64,000 bases of DNA from Nitrospirota bacterium (GTDB taxonomy: Bacteria; Nitrospirota; Thermodesulfovibrionia; Thermodesulfovibrionales; UBA6898), in contig JAKAHR010000014.1 of NCBI GenBank assembly GCA_021825365.1, positions 18,190-82,189 on the forward strand, written 5' to 3'. Below are positions 22,588 to 33,065 of this stretch, piece by piece. The notes beneath the pieces were generated by a model that searched no databases, was not told the DNA's origin, and was given only the letters and a program-made list of their open reading frames with translations. How positions within the stretch are numbered: the stretch's first letter is position 1; the number at the start of each line of letters is the position of its first letter. The translations under genes were made by a program, and so were the position numbers.

Positions 22588-23869
22588 GAATACACCTTTC
22601 CCTTCCAGATGGTGGCAACAGGCACTGCCGGCAGGACCCATCCTCCGAAGGGCGTATTCCTGCCTTTTGACGCGAACTTTTCCGCATCCACCCGGTATTC
22701 CCTGCGCGGGTCTATGATGACGAGGTCAGCATCAGTGCCCGGCGCAACCGTCCCGCCGCCGGACCCCACGATCCGGGCAGGGTTCACCGCCATCTTCTCG
22801 ACCAGCGTTGTCATGCTCAACATACCGTTTGCCACGAGTTTCATCGCAAGCCCTACCGCCGTCTCGAGGCCGGAAATACCCGATGGGGCGAGGTCGAATT
22901 CCCCTTCCTTTTCATCCCGGTGATGAGGGGCGTGGTCTGTTGCGATCACGTCGATGGTGCCGTCGAGCAGGCCTTCCCGGATCGCCTCGACATCCGTCTT
23001 TCGCCTGAGGGGCGGGTTCACCTTTGCATTGGCGTCGTACTCCCGCACAGCCTCCTCGGTAATGCTGAAGTAGTGCGGGCATGTCTCCGCGGTCACCGCT
23101 GCAAGCCCCCGCTTCTTCGCCGCCCTGACGGCAGCGACCGATCCGGCCGTCGAGACATGGGCGATATGCAGTCTCCCGCCGGTGAGTTCGGCAAGGCTGA
23201 TGTCCCGTGACACCATGATCTCTTCCGCCTGCGCGGGTATGCCCCGCAGGCCGAGGGTCACCGAAAGGAGCCCCTCATTCATCACTCCGCCGCCCGCAAG
23301 GGCCAGATCTTCACAGTGCGATATGATCGGCAGGTCATGGACGCGTGAGTATTCGAGTGCGCGCCGCATGAGCAGGCTGTCCATGACCGGCCTCCCGTCA
23401 TCGGAAAAGGCGACGCACCCCGCCTCATGCATGAGGGTGAATTCCGCCAGTTCTTCGCCCTTCTGACCCTTCGAGATGGCGCCGATCGGCAGGACGGTGC
23501 AGGTGCCCTCGTTCCTGGCCCTGCTCAGGATGAATTCCGTGACGCTGGCGTTGTCATTGACCGGCCGGGTATTGGGCATGCAACAGACCGCCGTAAAACC
23601 GCCGCGGGCAGCGGCCTCGGTCCCCGTCCTGATCGTCTCCTTGTATTCATATCCCGGCTCCCTCAGGTGGACATGGAGGTCGATAAGGCCCGGGAGCACG
23701 TACATGCCGGCCGCATCGATGACCCGATAGCCGGGAAGCCGTGCAGACCGGACGGCCGGGTTTTTCTTCTTCCGCACCTTCTGTATCCTGCCGCCCTCGA
23801 TGTAGATGTCGCAGATTCCATCGATGCCCTGCCGGGGATCGACCAGATGACCGTTTTGTATGAACACCT

Positions 23870-23873
<4 letters not shown>
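22578..23873 (-). CDS. pyrC: Dihydroorotase
   Basis: A 431-residue class I dihydroorotase that cyclises carbamoyl aspartate. Metal ligands are visible: [16 protein letters not shown] (the HxH motif), later His residues in ISHCEDLA and IAHVSTAGS, and the Asp in [18 protein letters not shown]. The substrate-binding MPNTRPVND block is present. It overlaps pyrB by 4 bases and carA by 10, so the operon is tightly coupled. Confidence 0.97.
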
Positions 23874-25429
<1,556 letters not shown>

Positions 25430-25440
25430 GCTGACTCCTT

Positions 25441-25476
25441 TGCCTTCCTAGCCTCACCGTGCTATGTTTAAAGGCA
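25441..25476 (-). promoter_or_regulatory. PyrR-binding RNA hairpin at the 5' end of the pyr mRNA
   Basis: Minus-strand lower stem TGCCTT/AAGGCA (plus 25471-25476 and 25441-25446), internal loop, upper stem TAGC/GCTA, and terminal region AGCACGGTGAGGCT (plus 25450-25463). This matches about 12 of 14 positions of the PyrR consensus ARUCCNGNGAGGYU, including the whole NGNGAGGYU part. The larger bulge on the 5' side fits known sites. No U-tract follows before pyrR, so control is more likely at translation than by classical attenuation. Confidence 0.7.
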
Positions 25477-25480
25477 GATT

Positions 25481-25510
25481 ATTTAACCATAATACGTCGA
25501 AGGCTGTCAA
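25481..25510 (-). promoter_or_regulatory. Promoter of the pyr operon
   Basis: Minus strand TTGACA (plus 25505-25510), 18-base spacer, TTAAAT (plus 25481-25486). The start site would fall at the foot of the PyrR hairpin. A TATTAT a few bases further upstream is an alternative -10 with a poorer -35. Confidence 0.5.
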
Positions 25511-25562
25511 ACAATCGCCCACATGCCGCATTTCCTTTGGATTATCTAACGTTATGTAATAA

Positions 25563-25590
25563 TTGACACTATTTGGAAGGGTACGATAAT
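25563..25590 (+). promoter_or_regulatory. Sigma-70-type promoter of the TPR gene
   Basis: Perfect TTGACA (25563-25568), 16-base spacer, GATAAT (25585-25590). Its -10 touches the ATG at 25591, which argues that translation starts at ATG 25606 instead and that the leader is very short. Confidence 0.7.
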
Positions 25591-25605
25591 ATGTTAGGTA
25601 CATCC

Positions 25606-28128
25606 ATGGCTGATAAAACCCTGATAATGAAAGAGGCTCAGAAGTATCTCGCCAAGGGCCAGGTCGACAAGGCCATTTCCGAATGGGAAAAACTCCTGAA
25701 GGAATCGCCTGACGGGAATGTCTACAACATCATCGGCGACCTGTACCTGAAAAAGGGCGACAGGAAGAACGCCGTCGATTCTTTCCACCATGCAGCCGGT
25801 TTTTTCAGGGAGGAGGGTTTCTCCCTCAAGGCCCTCGCGCTGTACAAAAAGGTGCTCAACATCAACGCTGCAGACGCGGACGCGCTCTTTGCGCTCGGCG
25901 AGTTGAGCGAGGAGAAGGGTCTGGCCACCGATGCGATCAAATACTGCCTCGCCGCGGTTGATGCCTATTCGAAGGAAGGGAAGAAGGACAAGGTGCTTAG
26001 TGTCTATCAAAAGATACTTTCCCTTTCCCCGTCGAACATGCCGCTGAGAAACAAGATCGCCGAGATGTTCCTCAAGGAAGGACTCCTGACAGATGCGGCA
26101 AAGGAATACCTCTACATGGCCGGCCTGCATGCGGAAAAGGGGGAGCTGCCGAAGGCGTTTGAGCACTACCAGAAGGTGCTGGAATTAGCTCCCGGCAACA
26201 AGGAAGGACTCCTGGGGATCAGCGATCTGTACGAGAAGTCGGGAGATGCGGCGAATGCGGCTGCCTATCTCAAACAGGCTATGAAACTGATGCCGGAGGA
26301 CACTGACATCGCCTTCCGGTTTGCAGGACTCTCCTTCCGGACGGGCGATACCGCCTCTGCCCGGGCTGCCCTCGAAAAACTCTCCGGCATGGAGCCGTCC
26401 AACATGCGGGCCCGGAAGCTGCTGGGAGATATACTCCTGAGAGAAGGGGACACGCAGGCGGCCTGGGGCGCATATCTCCCGGTCATCGATGAGATGATCG
26501 CCTCTGAACGCTATGACGAGGCGGTTGAACTGCTCGACCCTTTCCGGGAGTTCGATCCCCTGGAGACGGGAAAGAGACTGGTATCGCTCTACCGGCAGAC
26601 GGGTGATGACGCCCGGGTTGTTTCCGCACTCATCATGCTGGGCGGCGCATATAAGGAGCAGGGGATGCGGGATGAGGCGCTGAGCTGTTATCAGGAGGCG
26701 CTCCAGATAACCCCTGACGATGAACAGCTCAGGGGACTGGTTGATGAGTTGTCGCCCGCAACGGAGCCGGTTGCCGAGCCGGCCGCTGAGGAGCCGCATG
26801 CCGGGCGGGGGCCGGGGGCTGTCCCCGAGTCGATCGCCGTCGTGGCAGCAGGCGAGAAGACCGCTGAGGAGATATTCATCGAAGCCGATATCTTCTCCCG
26901 GTACGGCCTGGTAAACGAGGCGGTCAAGATTCTTGAGGGCCTCAAGACGCGGGACCCGCAGAATATGGAACTGCATACCAGACTGAGGTCCCTCTACGTG
27001 GAGTCGGGGGACAAGGAATCAGCGGTTACCGAATGCCTCATCCTCGCCGAACTGCACAGACGCCGCAACGATGAGGCGCGGGCAGAGGAGATGCTCAACG
27101 ATGCCTTTGCCATCTCTCCCGAAGACCCGCGCCTTGCCCAACGCGCACGTGCCTCTTTTCTGGAGCCCACGTCATACCGCGGGGAAGAGGAGCCGGAGCG
27201 CGCTGCCGAGGGGCCCCAGATAGAGGAATATGAGGAGGAGATCGCGGAGGCGGATTTCTATGTCAGGCAGGGACTGGTCCAGGATGCCGCGAAGATCCTC
27301 GAAAAACTGCATGATCTTTTCCCTGACAACAAGAACATCAAGGAACGGTTGAACAGTCTCGGACAGATATCCGAGATGACCGGATCGGCTGAGATGACCG
27401 GCATGTTCTCGGAGATGGAAGGGGGGCTGGAGGAGACCCTCTCGGGGGTCGATTTCCCGGAAGAGGAGAGGGCTTCGGTCGAAAAGGAAGAAGGGGTTTC
27501 GGTCGAACAGAAGGGGGAGCCCGCTGTGCCCCCTGCAGAGTTCGAAGACCTCAGCCTTACCGATCAGGACCTGATGGACGCACAGGAGATGCCCGAGCCG
27601 GCCCTTGACAGCGATGTGCTCGAGATCTTCCAGGAATTCAAGAAGGGCCTGGAGAAGGAACTGGGGGATGAAGATTCCGAGACCCATTACAACCTCGGCA
27701 TCGCCTATAAGGAAATGGGTCTCATCGACGATGCGATCAAGGAGTTTCAGACCTCCCGGTCTGACCCGAAACGGGTGGTGCAGTCCTCCACCATGCTCGG
27801 CGTCTGTTATATGGAAAAGGGGCTGTATTCCCTTGCGGTGGACGTCCTCGCTGCGCTGCTGAAGGAGCTGCCCGCCGGGGATGAGACCCACTGGGCCGTC
27901 AAGTACGACCTTGCCGATGCATACGAAAAGGCGGGCAATACCAAAGAGGCGCTCCGTCTCTTCACCGAGGTATATGGCTGGAATGCGCGGTTCAGGAGCG
28001 TTTCCGAGAGACTCGGACAGTTCAAAGGGGGTCGCCCGGGAGGACAGGAGTCACCGGCCCCGGAGCCGCCTCACGAGGAACCCAAGGGACAGCCGAAAAC
28101 GAAGAAGGACCGGGTTTCCTACCTCTGA
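25606..28128 (+). CDS. Large tetratricopeptide-repeat protein
   Basis: An 840-residue soluble TPR scaffold. The start ATG 25606 (MADKTLIMKEAQKYLAKG) is set by the promoter position; frames upstream from TTG 25573 or ATG 25591 are less likely. About the first 400 residues are back-to-back TPR helices (YNIIGDLYLKKGDRKNAVD, ALFALGELSEEKGLATDAI). An acidic linker (PVAEPAAEEPHAGRG) precedes further TPR units, a Glu-rich low-complexity stretch and a final TPR block (ETHYNLGIAYKEMGLIDDA). It probably organises a protein complex. The ExeA-type ATPase gene follows after 78 bases, as expected for a secretion, pilus or envelope assembly pair; the exact role is not known. Confidence 0.85.
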   Translation: MADKTLIMKEAQKYLAKGQVDKAISEWEKLLKESPDGNVYNIIGDLYLKKGDRKNAVDSFHHAAGFFREEGFSLKALALYKKVLNINAADADALFALGELSEEKGLATDAIKYCLAAVDAYSKEGKKDKVLSVYQKILSLSPSNMPLRNKIAEMFLKEGLLTDAAKEYLYMAGLHAEKGELPKAFEHYQKVLELAPGNKEGLLGISDLYEKSGDAANAAAYLKQAMKLMPEDTDIAFRFAGLSFRTGDTASARAALEKLSGMEPSNMRARKLLGDILLREGDTQAAWGAYLPVIDEMIASERYDEAVELLDPFREFDPLETGKRLVSLYRQTGDDARVVSALIMLGGAYKEQGMRDEALSCYQEALQITPDDEQLRGLVDELSPATEPVAEPAAEEPHAGRGPGAVPESIAVVAAGEKTAEEIFIEADIFSRYGLVNEAVKILEGLKTRDPQNMELHTRLRSLYVESGDKESAVTECLILAELHRRRNDEARAEEMLNDAFAISPEDPRLAQRARASFLEPTSYRGEEEPERAAEGPQIEEYEEEIAEADFYVRQGLVQDAAKILEKLHDLFPDNKNIKERLNSLGQISEMTGSAEMTGMFSEMEGGLEETLSGVDFPEEERASVEKEEGVSVEQKGEPAVPPAEFEDLSLTDQDLMDAQEMPEPALDSDVLEIFQEFKKGLEKELGDEDSETHYNLGIAYKEMGLIDDAIKEFQTSRSDPKRVVQSSTMLGVCYMEKGLYSLAVDVLAALLKELPAGDETHWAVKYDLADAYEKAGNTKEALRLFTEVYGWNARFRSVSERLGQFKGGRPGGQESPAPEPPHEEPKGQPKTKKDRVSYL

Positions 28129-28206
28129 TCAGTCTTCTGCGTTCTCAAATCCCACGGAATCTGCTACAATAGTCACTGACTTGTCTGCGGAGGAGACACA
28201 TCCTGC

Positions 28207-29022
28207 ATGGATTACTTGGAATATTATCAGCTCAGTGAACACCCTTTTTCGAATGTCGTGGACAGTAGGTTCTACTATAACAGTCCGCAACAGTCTGCTG
28301 CCATAACCAAGCTGAAGTATGCCATTGATACGAAGAAAGGGCTCGCCGTTGTCATCGGCAATATCGGCGCGGGCAAGACGACCCTCGCCCGCAAGCTCCT
28401 GGAAGAACTGGACGAGGAACACTATGAGGCTGCGCTCCTCGTTATCATTCACGCCTCTGTCAGCTCCGAGTGGCTCTTCAAGAAATTCGCGATACAGCTG
28501 GGTGTCAAGAACATCAGGGAAGACAAGATAGAGCTGATCAGCGAGATATACCGCCGGCTCGCCGAGATAAGCGAAGAGGGCAAGAAGGCGGTTGTGCTCA
28601 TGGATGAGGTGCAGATGCTCAACTCCCGGGAGATCATGGAGGAGTTCCGGGGCCTTCTCAATATGGAGAGCCCGGAGGGCAAGCTGGTCAATTTCGTCTT
28701 CTTCGGGCTGCCGGACCTCGATCATGTCCTCAGCCTGGATGAGCCCCTCAAGCAGCGGGTGGCCGTCAGGATACGGCTTGACGCCTTCACCCAGGAAAAC
28801 GCGCGTGACTACATAAAACACCGGCTGAAGGTCGCGGGATGCTCAAACGATATCTTTTCTGACAGGTCCATCCAGCTCATATGGAAATACTCCAACGGCA
28901 GCCCGAGGCTCATCAACACCATCTGCGACAACGCCCTTCTCGAGGGCTTTCTCTTCAAGAACCCCGTCATCGACGAGTCCACCATAAAGACCGTTGCCGT
29001 GGACCTGGGGCTCGAATCCTGA
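28207..29022 (+). CDS. ExeA/GspA-type AAA ATPase
   Basis: A 271-residue P-loop ATPase starting MDYLEYYQLSEHPFSNVVD, the N-terminal signature of the ExeA/GspA group. Walker A is GNIGAGKTT, Walker B VVLMDEVQML, and the sensor/arginine region is KQRVAVRIRL. The peptidoglycan-binding C-terminus of full GspA is missing, so this is the short ATPase-only form seen next to TPR, secretin or exopolysaccharide genes. It is likely co-transcribed with the upstream TPR gene. It ends 6 bases before the convergent lipoprotein gene. Confidence 0.85.
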   Translation: MDYLEYYQLSEHPFSNVVDSRFYYNSPQQSAAITKLKYAIDTKKGLAVVIGNIGAGKTTLARKLLEELDEEHYEAALLVIIHASVSSEWLFKKFAIQLGVKNIREDKIELISEIYRRLAEISEEGKKAVVLMDEVQMLNSREIMEEFRGLLNMESPEGKLVNFVFFGLPDLDHVLSLDEPLKQRVAVRIRLDAFTQENARDYIKHRLKVAGCSNDIFSDRSIQLIWKYSNGSPRLINTICDNALLEGFLFKNPVIDESTIKTVAVDLGLES

Positions 29023-29028
29023 CCTTCT

Positions 29029-29652
29029 TCAGGCCCTGAAGGCCATCTCCTTGACACGCAGCGTCACGGAGTATTTCATCAGTTCTATCCTGATTTTCGA
29101 CTGGTACCATACCCCGTTTCTCTCTTCAGGATCACTGTAGGAGACGGTCAGTTCCTTGTCGTCGTCAAGCCAGATGCGCTGACGCTCCGGAAGGAGGGTC
29201 TTCTTGTTGAGCCAGATTTCCCGCTCAGCGTTCCTCACCACATACCGGGCGCCCTCGTCGGTAATCGTATAGTCGCCGACGTCCCACCAGAAGAGGCAAT
29301 CCCTGAGTCCGCGCGTCAACAGGTCCGTCCGGCCCTTGTCCAGGTGAGGCCTGCTCTTCGTCACGCCGTCTTTTGAGCTCACCTCCATGGCGAGGAAGCC
29401 CAAAGAATAAACACGAAGGCTCATGTCCCCGTTTTTCGAGATGGTCAGGGCCGCGTCGCCCCGCATGTCGCTGTCGTTGCGCTCAAAGAGGATGGAAAAC
29501 TGCGTCTCTATCTCGGAGATCCCGTTGCGCGCAGAAAGGTACTCCCTGAGATCTCTCCCTTCGAGGGACGGCGCCACGACCCGCGCCGGCGCGCACGCCG
29601 CCATCGTAACGAGTAGGCTAACCCAGAACAGCCTCAAGGCATTCATCAACAT
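29029..29652 (-). CDS. Outer-membrane lipoprotein, LolA-fold-like (DUF4292-like)
   Basis: A 207-residue protein with a lipoprotein signal peptide ending VTMAACAPARV (lipobox AAC). The mature part is beta-rich with alternating short strands (MRGDAALTISKNGDMSLRVY, REIWLNKKTLLPERQRIWL, KIRIELMKYSVTLRVKEMAF), like LolA/LolB-fold lipoprotein-sorting relatives. Its start lies inside the 3' end of radA (overlap about 35 bases), so it is the downstream gene of a radA operon. The specific function is uncertain. Confidence 0.7.
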   Translation of the reverse strand: MLMNALRLFWVSLLVTMAACAPARVVAPSLEGRDLREYLSARNGISEIETQFSILFERNDSDMRGDAALTISKNGDMSLRVYSLGFLAMEVSSKDGVTKSRPHLDKGRTDLLTRGLRDCLFWWDVGDYTITDEGARYVVRNAEREIWLNKKTLLPERQRIWLDDDKELTVSYSDPEERNGVWYQSKIRIELMKYSVTLRVKEMAFRA

Positions 29653-30982
29653 CTTTCACTCCGGTTATCGTCAATCCGTTGCACCCTCTCCATTTCTCCG
29701 CGTTTCCCGCCGGGATGACCGCGCGGGCAAAACCGATCTTCGCAGCCTCCTTGAGCCGGGCCTCTGCCTGGGCAACAGCCCTGATCTCTCCCGAGAGACC
29801 GACCTCGCCGAAGAGGAAGGTCCTGGGGTCAACCGGCACATCCCTCGCGGAGGAGGCGATTGTCGCGATGACGCCGAGGTCGACAGCAGGTTCGATAATG
29901 CGTAATCCCCCCACGACATTGATAAAGACGTCCATGCCGCCCAGGTGCAGGCCCGCCCTCTTCTCGAGCACGGCGATGAGGAGGTTTACGCGGTTGAAGT
30001 CAACGCCGATGCTTGTCCTCCTCGGCATGCCGAAGTTTGTTTGGGAGACGAGGGCCTGGATCTCGACCATGAGCGGCCTCGTCCCCTCGATGCTCGCAAC
30101 GACTGATGAGCCGGATACGTTCTTCGGCCGCTCCGACAGGAAAAGTTCGGAGGGGTTGTCCACCTCGATGAGCCCTGAGTCGGACATCTCGAATATGCCG
30201 ATCTCGTTTGTTGAACCGAAACGGTTCTTGATCGTACGGAGTATGCGGAAGGAATGGCCCCTGTCGCCCTCGAAATAGAGGACCGTATCAACGATATGCT
30301 CCAGCACGCGCGGCCCTGCTATCGTCCCTTCCTTGGTGACATGACCGACGATAAACACCGGTATCCCGGATCGCTTCGCAAAGAGCATGAGTTTTGCGGC
30401 GCATTCCCGCACCTGACCTACAGAGCCGGGAGCAGAGATAAGTTCCTGGGTATAGACCGTCTGTATCGAGTCGACGACCATGGCGCCGGGCGAGAGTTTG
30501 GCAGCTGCATCAAGGATTCCTTCAAGGCCGGTCTCGGACAGAAGGACAATCCCCTCCGCTTTCACCGAGAGCCTCTCCGCCCTCATCTTGATCTGCTGGG
30601 GCGATTCCTCCCCGGAGACATAGAGGAGCTTCCCTGCAGCTGCGGAAAGGCCTGAACAGGCCTGGAGAAGAAGGGTCGATTTCCCGATGCCCGGATCGCC
30701 GCCTACAAGGACCACAGACCCGGGGACGACGCCGCCGCCCAGGACGCGGTCGAGTTCGCTGATCCCTGTGCCTGTTCTCTTCCCGGAGGTCCCCTCCACC
30801 GTCTGAAGAGGCACCGGCTCGACCTTGCCGTGGGACGCGAACGAGGCAGCCTGCCTTTGGCCGGAGAAGGATTTCTCCTCAACAAGAGTGTTCCAGCCGC
30901 CGCAGTCAGGGCATTTACCGAGCCACTTGGGGCTCGAAAAACCGCACGACTGGCACTGGAAGAAGGTCTTTACCTTTGCCAA
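29618..30982 (-). CDS. radA: DNA repair protein RadA
   Basis: A 454-residue RecA-like branch-migration helicase that processes recombination intermediates. In order: N-terminal C4 zinc finger (CQSCGFSSPKWLGKCPDC), Walker A GDPGIGKST, the RadA-specific KNRFG motif (TIKNRFGSTNEIGIF), and a C-terminal Lon-protease-like domain (LFGEVGLSGEIRAV) without the Lon catalytic dyad. Length is normal for the family. The lipoprotein gene overlaps its end. Confidence 0.97.
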   Translation of the reverse strand: MAKVKTFFQCQSCGFSSPKWLGKCPDCGGWNTLVEEKSFSGQRQAASFASHGKVEPVPLQTVEGTSGKRTGTGISELDRVLGGGVVPGSVVLVGGDPGIGKSTLLLQACSGLSAAAGKLLYVSGEESPQQIKMRAERLSVKAEGIVLLSETGLEGILDAAAKLSPGAMVVDSIQTVYTQELISAPGSVGQVRECAAKLMLFAKRSGIPVFIVGHVTKEGTIAGPRVLEHIVDTVLYFEGDRGHSFRILRTIKNRFGSTNEIGIFEMSDSGLIEVDNPSELFLSERPKNVSGSSVVASIEGTRPLMVEIQALVSQTNFGMPRRTSIGVDFNRVNLLIAVLEKRAGLHLGGMDVFINVVGGLRIIEPAVDLGVIATIASSARDVPVDPRTFLFGEVGLSGEIRAVAQAEARLKEAAKIGFARAVIPAGNAEKWRGCNGLTITGVKDVDECLEAVLG

Positions 30983-31066
30983 AAGACGCTGCCTGCATGC
31001 CCGGGATTCACAGGATCATTATAGTCTGTTTGGGCCATGGAAGGGAAATGAGAGAAGAGCCGACTT

Positions 31067-31828
31067 TCAGGGGTTAAACAGCCGCATGCCTTTGCCGGGA
31101 GCCACGGTGCGCGCGAAATACGTCCCCATGTGCCTTTTGGCTCGACGGGCGGCTTCACGAGGGCTGTGCCCGCGGGCGAGCATCGCGGCCAGGGCAGAGG
31201 AAAAGGTGCATCCCGTCCCGTGAAATTCTCCCGGGTATCTCTTCCCCCGGAGACTGATATATCCCCCGTCATAGAGCACGTCGGCCGGTTCGCCTTCCAG
31301 GTGGCCGCCTGTGATGATTACGCAGGCCGGGCCGAACTCTTTGATCTTTACGGCTGCGGAGGCCATATCCTTCATGTCCCGTATCCGCATACCGGCCAGG
31401 ATTTCCGCCTCACGGAGATTCGGCGTTACAACCGTGCAAAGCGGAAGGAGGATATCTCGAATCGCGGCAGGCAGACCGGCCTCTGCAAGCCTCTTTCCCC
31501 GCGACGGCCGGATAACCGGGTCGAGAACAATGTTGTGGAGAGAATGCTTTCGTATGATACGTTCGACCACCCGCACGTTCAGGACGCTGTACAGCATCCC
31601 TATCTTTACCGCGTCCGGCGTGATGTCGGAAAGCAGGACGTCCAGCTGCTTTCTGAGGAAACGCGACTCCACCGGCATGGCAGCTTCGACACCACGCGTG
31701 TTTTGAGCGGTCAGGGCTGCGGCAGCGGAGAGGCTGTAGATACCGAGCGCACGAAAGACCTTCAGGTCTTCCTGAAGGCCGGCTCCCCCGGTCGGATCAA
31801 AGCCGGCGATGCTGAGGGCAATTTTCAT
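31067..31828 (-). CDS. thiD: Hydroxymethylpyrimidine/phosphomethylpyrimidine kinase
   Basis: A 253-residue ribokinase-fold enzyme that phosphorylates HMP and HMP-phosphate for thiamin synthesis. Signatures are SIAGFDPTGGAGLQEDLKVF at the N-terminus, DPVIRPSRGKRL, TPNLREAEILAG and the anion hole EFHGTGCTFSSALAA. It is a single-domain ThiD without fused ThiE. No other thiamin gene or TPP riboswitch is visible next to it. Confidence 0.93.
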   Translation of the reverse strand: MKIALSIAGFDPTGGAGLQEDLKVFRALGIYSLSAAAALTAQNTRGVEAAMPVESRFLRKQLDVLLSDITPDAVKIGMLYSVLNVRVVERIIRKHSLHNIVLDPVIRPSRGKRLAEAGLPAAIRDILLPLCTVVTPNLREAEILAGMRIRDMKDMASAAVKIKEFGPACVIITGGHLEGEPADVLYDGGYISLRGKRYPGEFHGTGCTFSSALAAMLARGHSPREAARRAKRHMGTYFARTVAPGKGMRLFNP

Positions 31829-31960
31829 GAAAGGATTATACCTTTGCGTTCCCCTGTTGACAAGCTTCGCGTTGCTTTCCTTTCCGTTATAGGGATGGGT
31901 TTTCTCAAATCAGGATGTTTTGTGGATGAACATCACGGATAATAACTGCATTTCCAAAGG

Positions 31961-31976
31961 TGGCACAATCCATGCA
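31961..31976 (+). promoter_or_regulatory. Sigma-54-type promoter
   Basis: TGGCAC-N7-TGCA: the -24 TGGCAC is perfect and GC sits exactly 12 bases after GG, matching YTGGCACGrNNNTTGCW at all but two positions. It points at the small proline-rich lipoprotein gene 150 bases downstream. A hairpin (AAAGT...ACTTT with GGG/CCC, 32001-32023) lies in between. Confidence 0.5.
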
Positions 31977-32026
31977 ATATAAATTATTCCGTCTAGGGAG
32001 AAAGTCGGGAAAACCCCACTTTCTTG

Positions 32027-32053
32027 TTGACAGAAAAGGAATAAAGGTATAAT
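32027..32053 (+). promoter_or_regulatory. Sigma-70-type promoter of the small lipoprotein gene
   Basis: Perfect TTGACA (32027-32032) and TATAAT (32048-32053) with a 15-base spacer; using TTGTTG (32024-32029) instead gives 18. It lies about 75 bases before ATG 32129. Confidence 0.6.
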
Positions 32054-32128
32054 ATTTCTTCAACTTAAATTGTGCGATTGCGCAGTTGATTTGCTTAATT
32101 TTTTCAATGAAAGGAGGTGTTCGAGACT

Positions 32129-32323
32129 ATGAAGAGAATTCTGGCTATTGTTCTTTCGTTGGTATTTGTTCTTTCAATCGCTCTTACCGTCGGTTGCCAG
32201 CAGAAGCCTGCTGAGGCCCCGAAGCCTGCAGAGGCTCCGAAGCCCACTGAGGCTCCGGCCCCGGCCCCGGCTCCTGAGAAGCCTGCAGAGGCTCCGAAGC
32301 CCGCTGAAGCCCCGAAGAAATAA
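32129..32323 (+). CDS. Small Pro/Ala/Glu/Lys-repeat lipoprotein
   Basis: A 64-residue protein with a strong AAGGAGGT ribosome site and a lipoprotein signal peptide (MKRILAIVLSLVFVLSIALT, then VGCQQKP). The mature part is only repeats of PAEAPK and PTEAPAP type, likely an extended rod anchored to a membrane, as in short cell-envelope spacer lipoproteins. A very good promoter, ribosome site and terminator suggest high expression. The partner and function are unknown. Confidence 0.85.
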   Translation: MKRILAIVLSLVFVLSIALTVGCQQKPAEAPKPAEAPKPTEAPAPAPAPEKPAEAPKPAEAPKK

Positions 32324-32346
32324 TAAGGCTTCACTGATGTGCAAAA

Positions 32347-32377
32347 GAGAGGACCCTTCCGGGTCCTCTCTTTTTTT
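32347..32377 (+). terminator. Rho-independent terminator
   Basis: GAGAGGACCC (32347-32356), loop TTCC, GGGTCCTCTC (32361-32370) followed by seven T. It ends the small lipoprotein gene; an AAAA run on the other side may let it serve the minus strand too. Confidence 0.95.
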
Positions 32378-32414
32378 GTTCCAATGAGGTGCATCTTATG
32401 CCTTTGCTGTCCGA

Positions 32415-32942
32415 TCAGTCTCTCCCCTCCCTCGAGCTGCCGCCAGAAATCATGTTCTCAACCCAGGGCGCGAGGCTAACAGTGATGACTACCTTATCGC
32501 CTCTCAGTGTATACCCCGTAGAGAGAACATCATCGGCTCCGTACACGAAGGTGTAATACAGTGGCCTGACTTCATACCCGAGTATCTCGCCCTGCGGTCC
32601 CATGATCTTGTACAATTGGACATTCCTGAAGGCTGTGCTGCAACTAACAAACCTTTCTGCCTCTGAAAGGGCATCCGCTGCCCTTACCCCTTTTTTTACC
32701 CGATATTTGAAATCAGGAGCAAAGGGGTCGAAGATATAGCCATCACCCTCCTTATCAAGGAAGGCGACTGTCTCGAAGTCGTTATTGAAGCCACAGCCAA
32801 AGAATATGACGCTGTAAGTCCCCGCTACCTCTGAGTCCCGCGCTCCCGGCGTATTCAGGCGTACCCCTGACATGCAGGAGGCGGATAGAGACGCTGCCAG
32901 CAGGACGGCAGCCATACACAGAATCTTCAGGTTCTTATTCAT
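32415..32942 (-). CDS. Hypothetical lipoprotein
   Basis: A 175-residue protein with a lipoprotein signal peptide (lipobox LSASC, Cys about residue 23). The mature domain is a mixed alpha/beta fold of unknown family (GTYSVIFFGCGFNNDFETVA, GYIFDPFAPDFKYRV, YTLRGDKVVITVSL) with a disordered Ser/Gly/Arg tail. AGGAGGTTGCC precedes the start. No neighbour indicates its function. Confidence 0.7.
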   Translation of the reverse strand: MNKNLKILCMAAVLLAASLSASCMSGVRLNTPGARDSEVAGTYSVIFFGCGFNNDFETVAFLDKEGDGYIFDPFAPDFKYRVKKGVRAADALSEAERFVSCSTAFRNVQLYKIMGPQGEILGYEVRPLYYTFVYGADDVLSTGYTLRGDKVVITVSLAPWVENMISGGSSREGRD

Positions 32943-33065
32943 GGCAACCTCCTTTTTCTTAGTCTAGCACCTCCCCGGGATTCTTCAAGAAAGGGGATGT
33001 ACCCAACGGGAGGACCAGCCTCCGGCACGGCGCTGAAGGGAGTGGAAGCGTCTGCTGGACGACCC

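Noticed and set aside
31829..31960. A 15-codon peptide ORF before the sigma-54 box
   Set aside because: No ribosome site and no conserved feature; likely chance.
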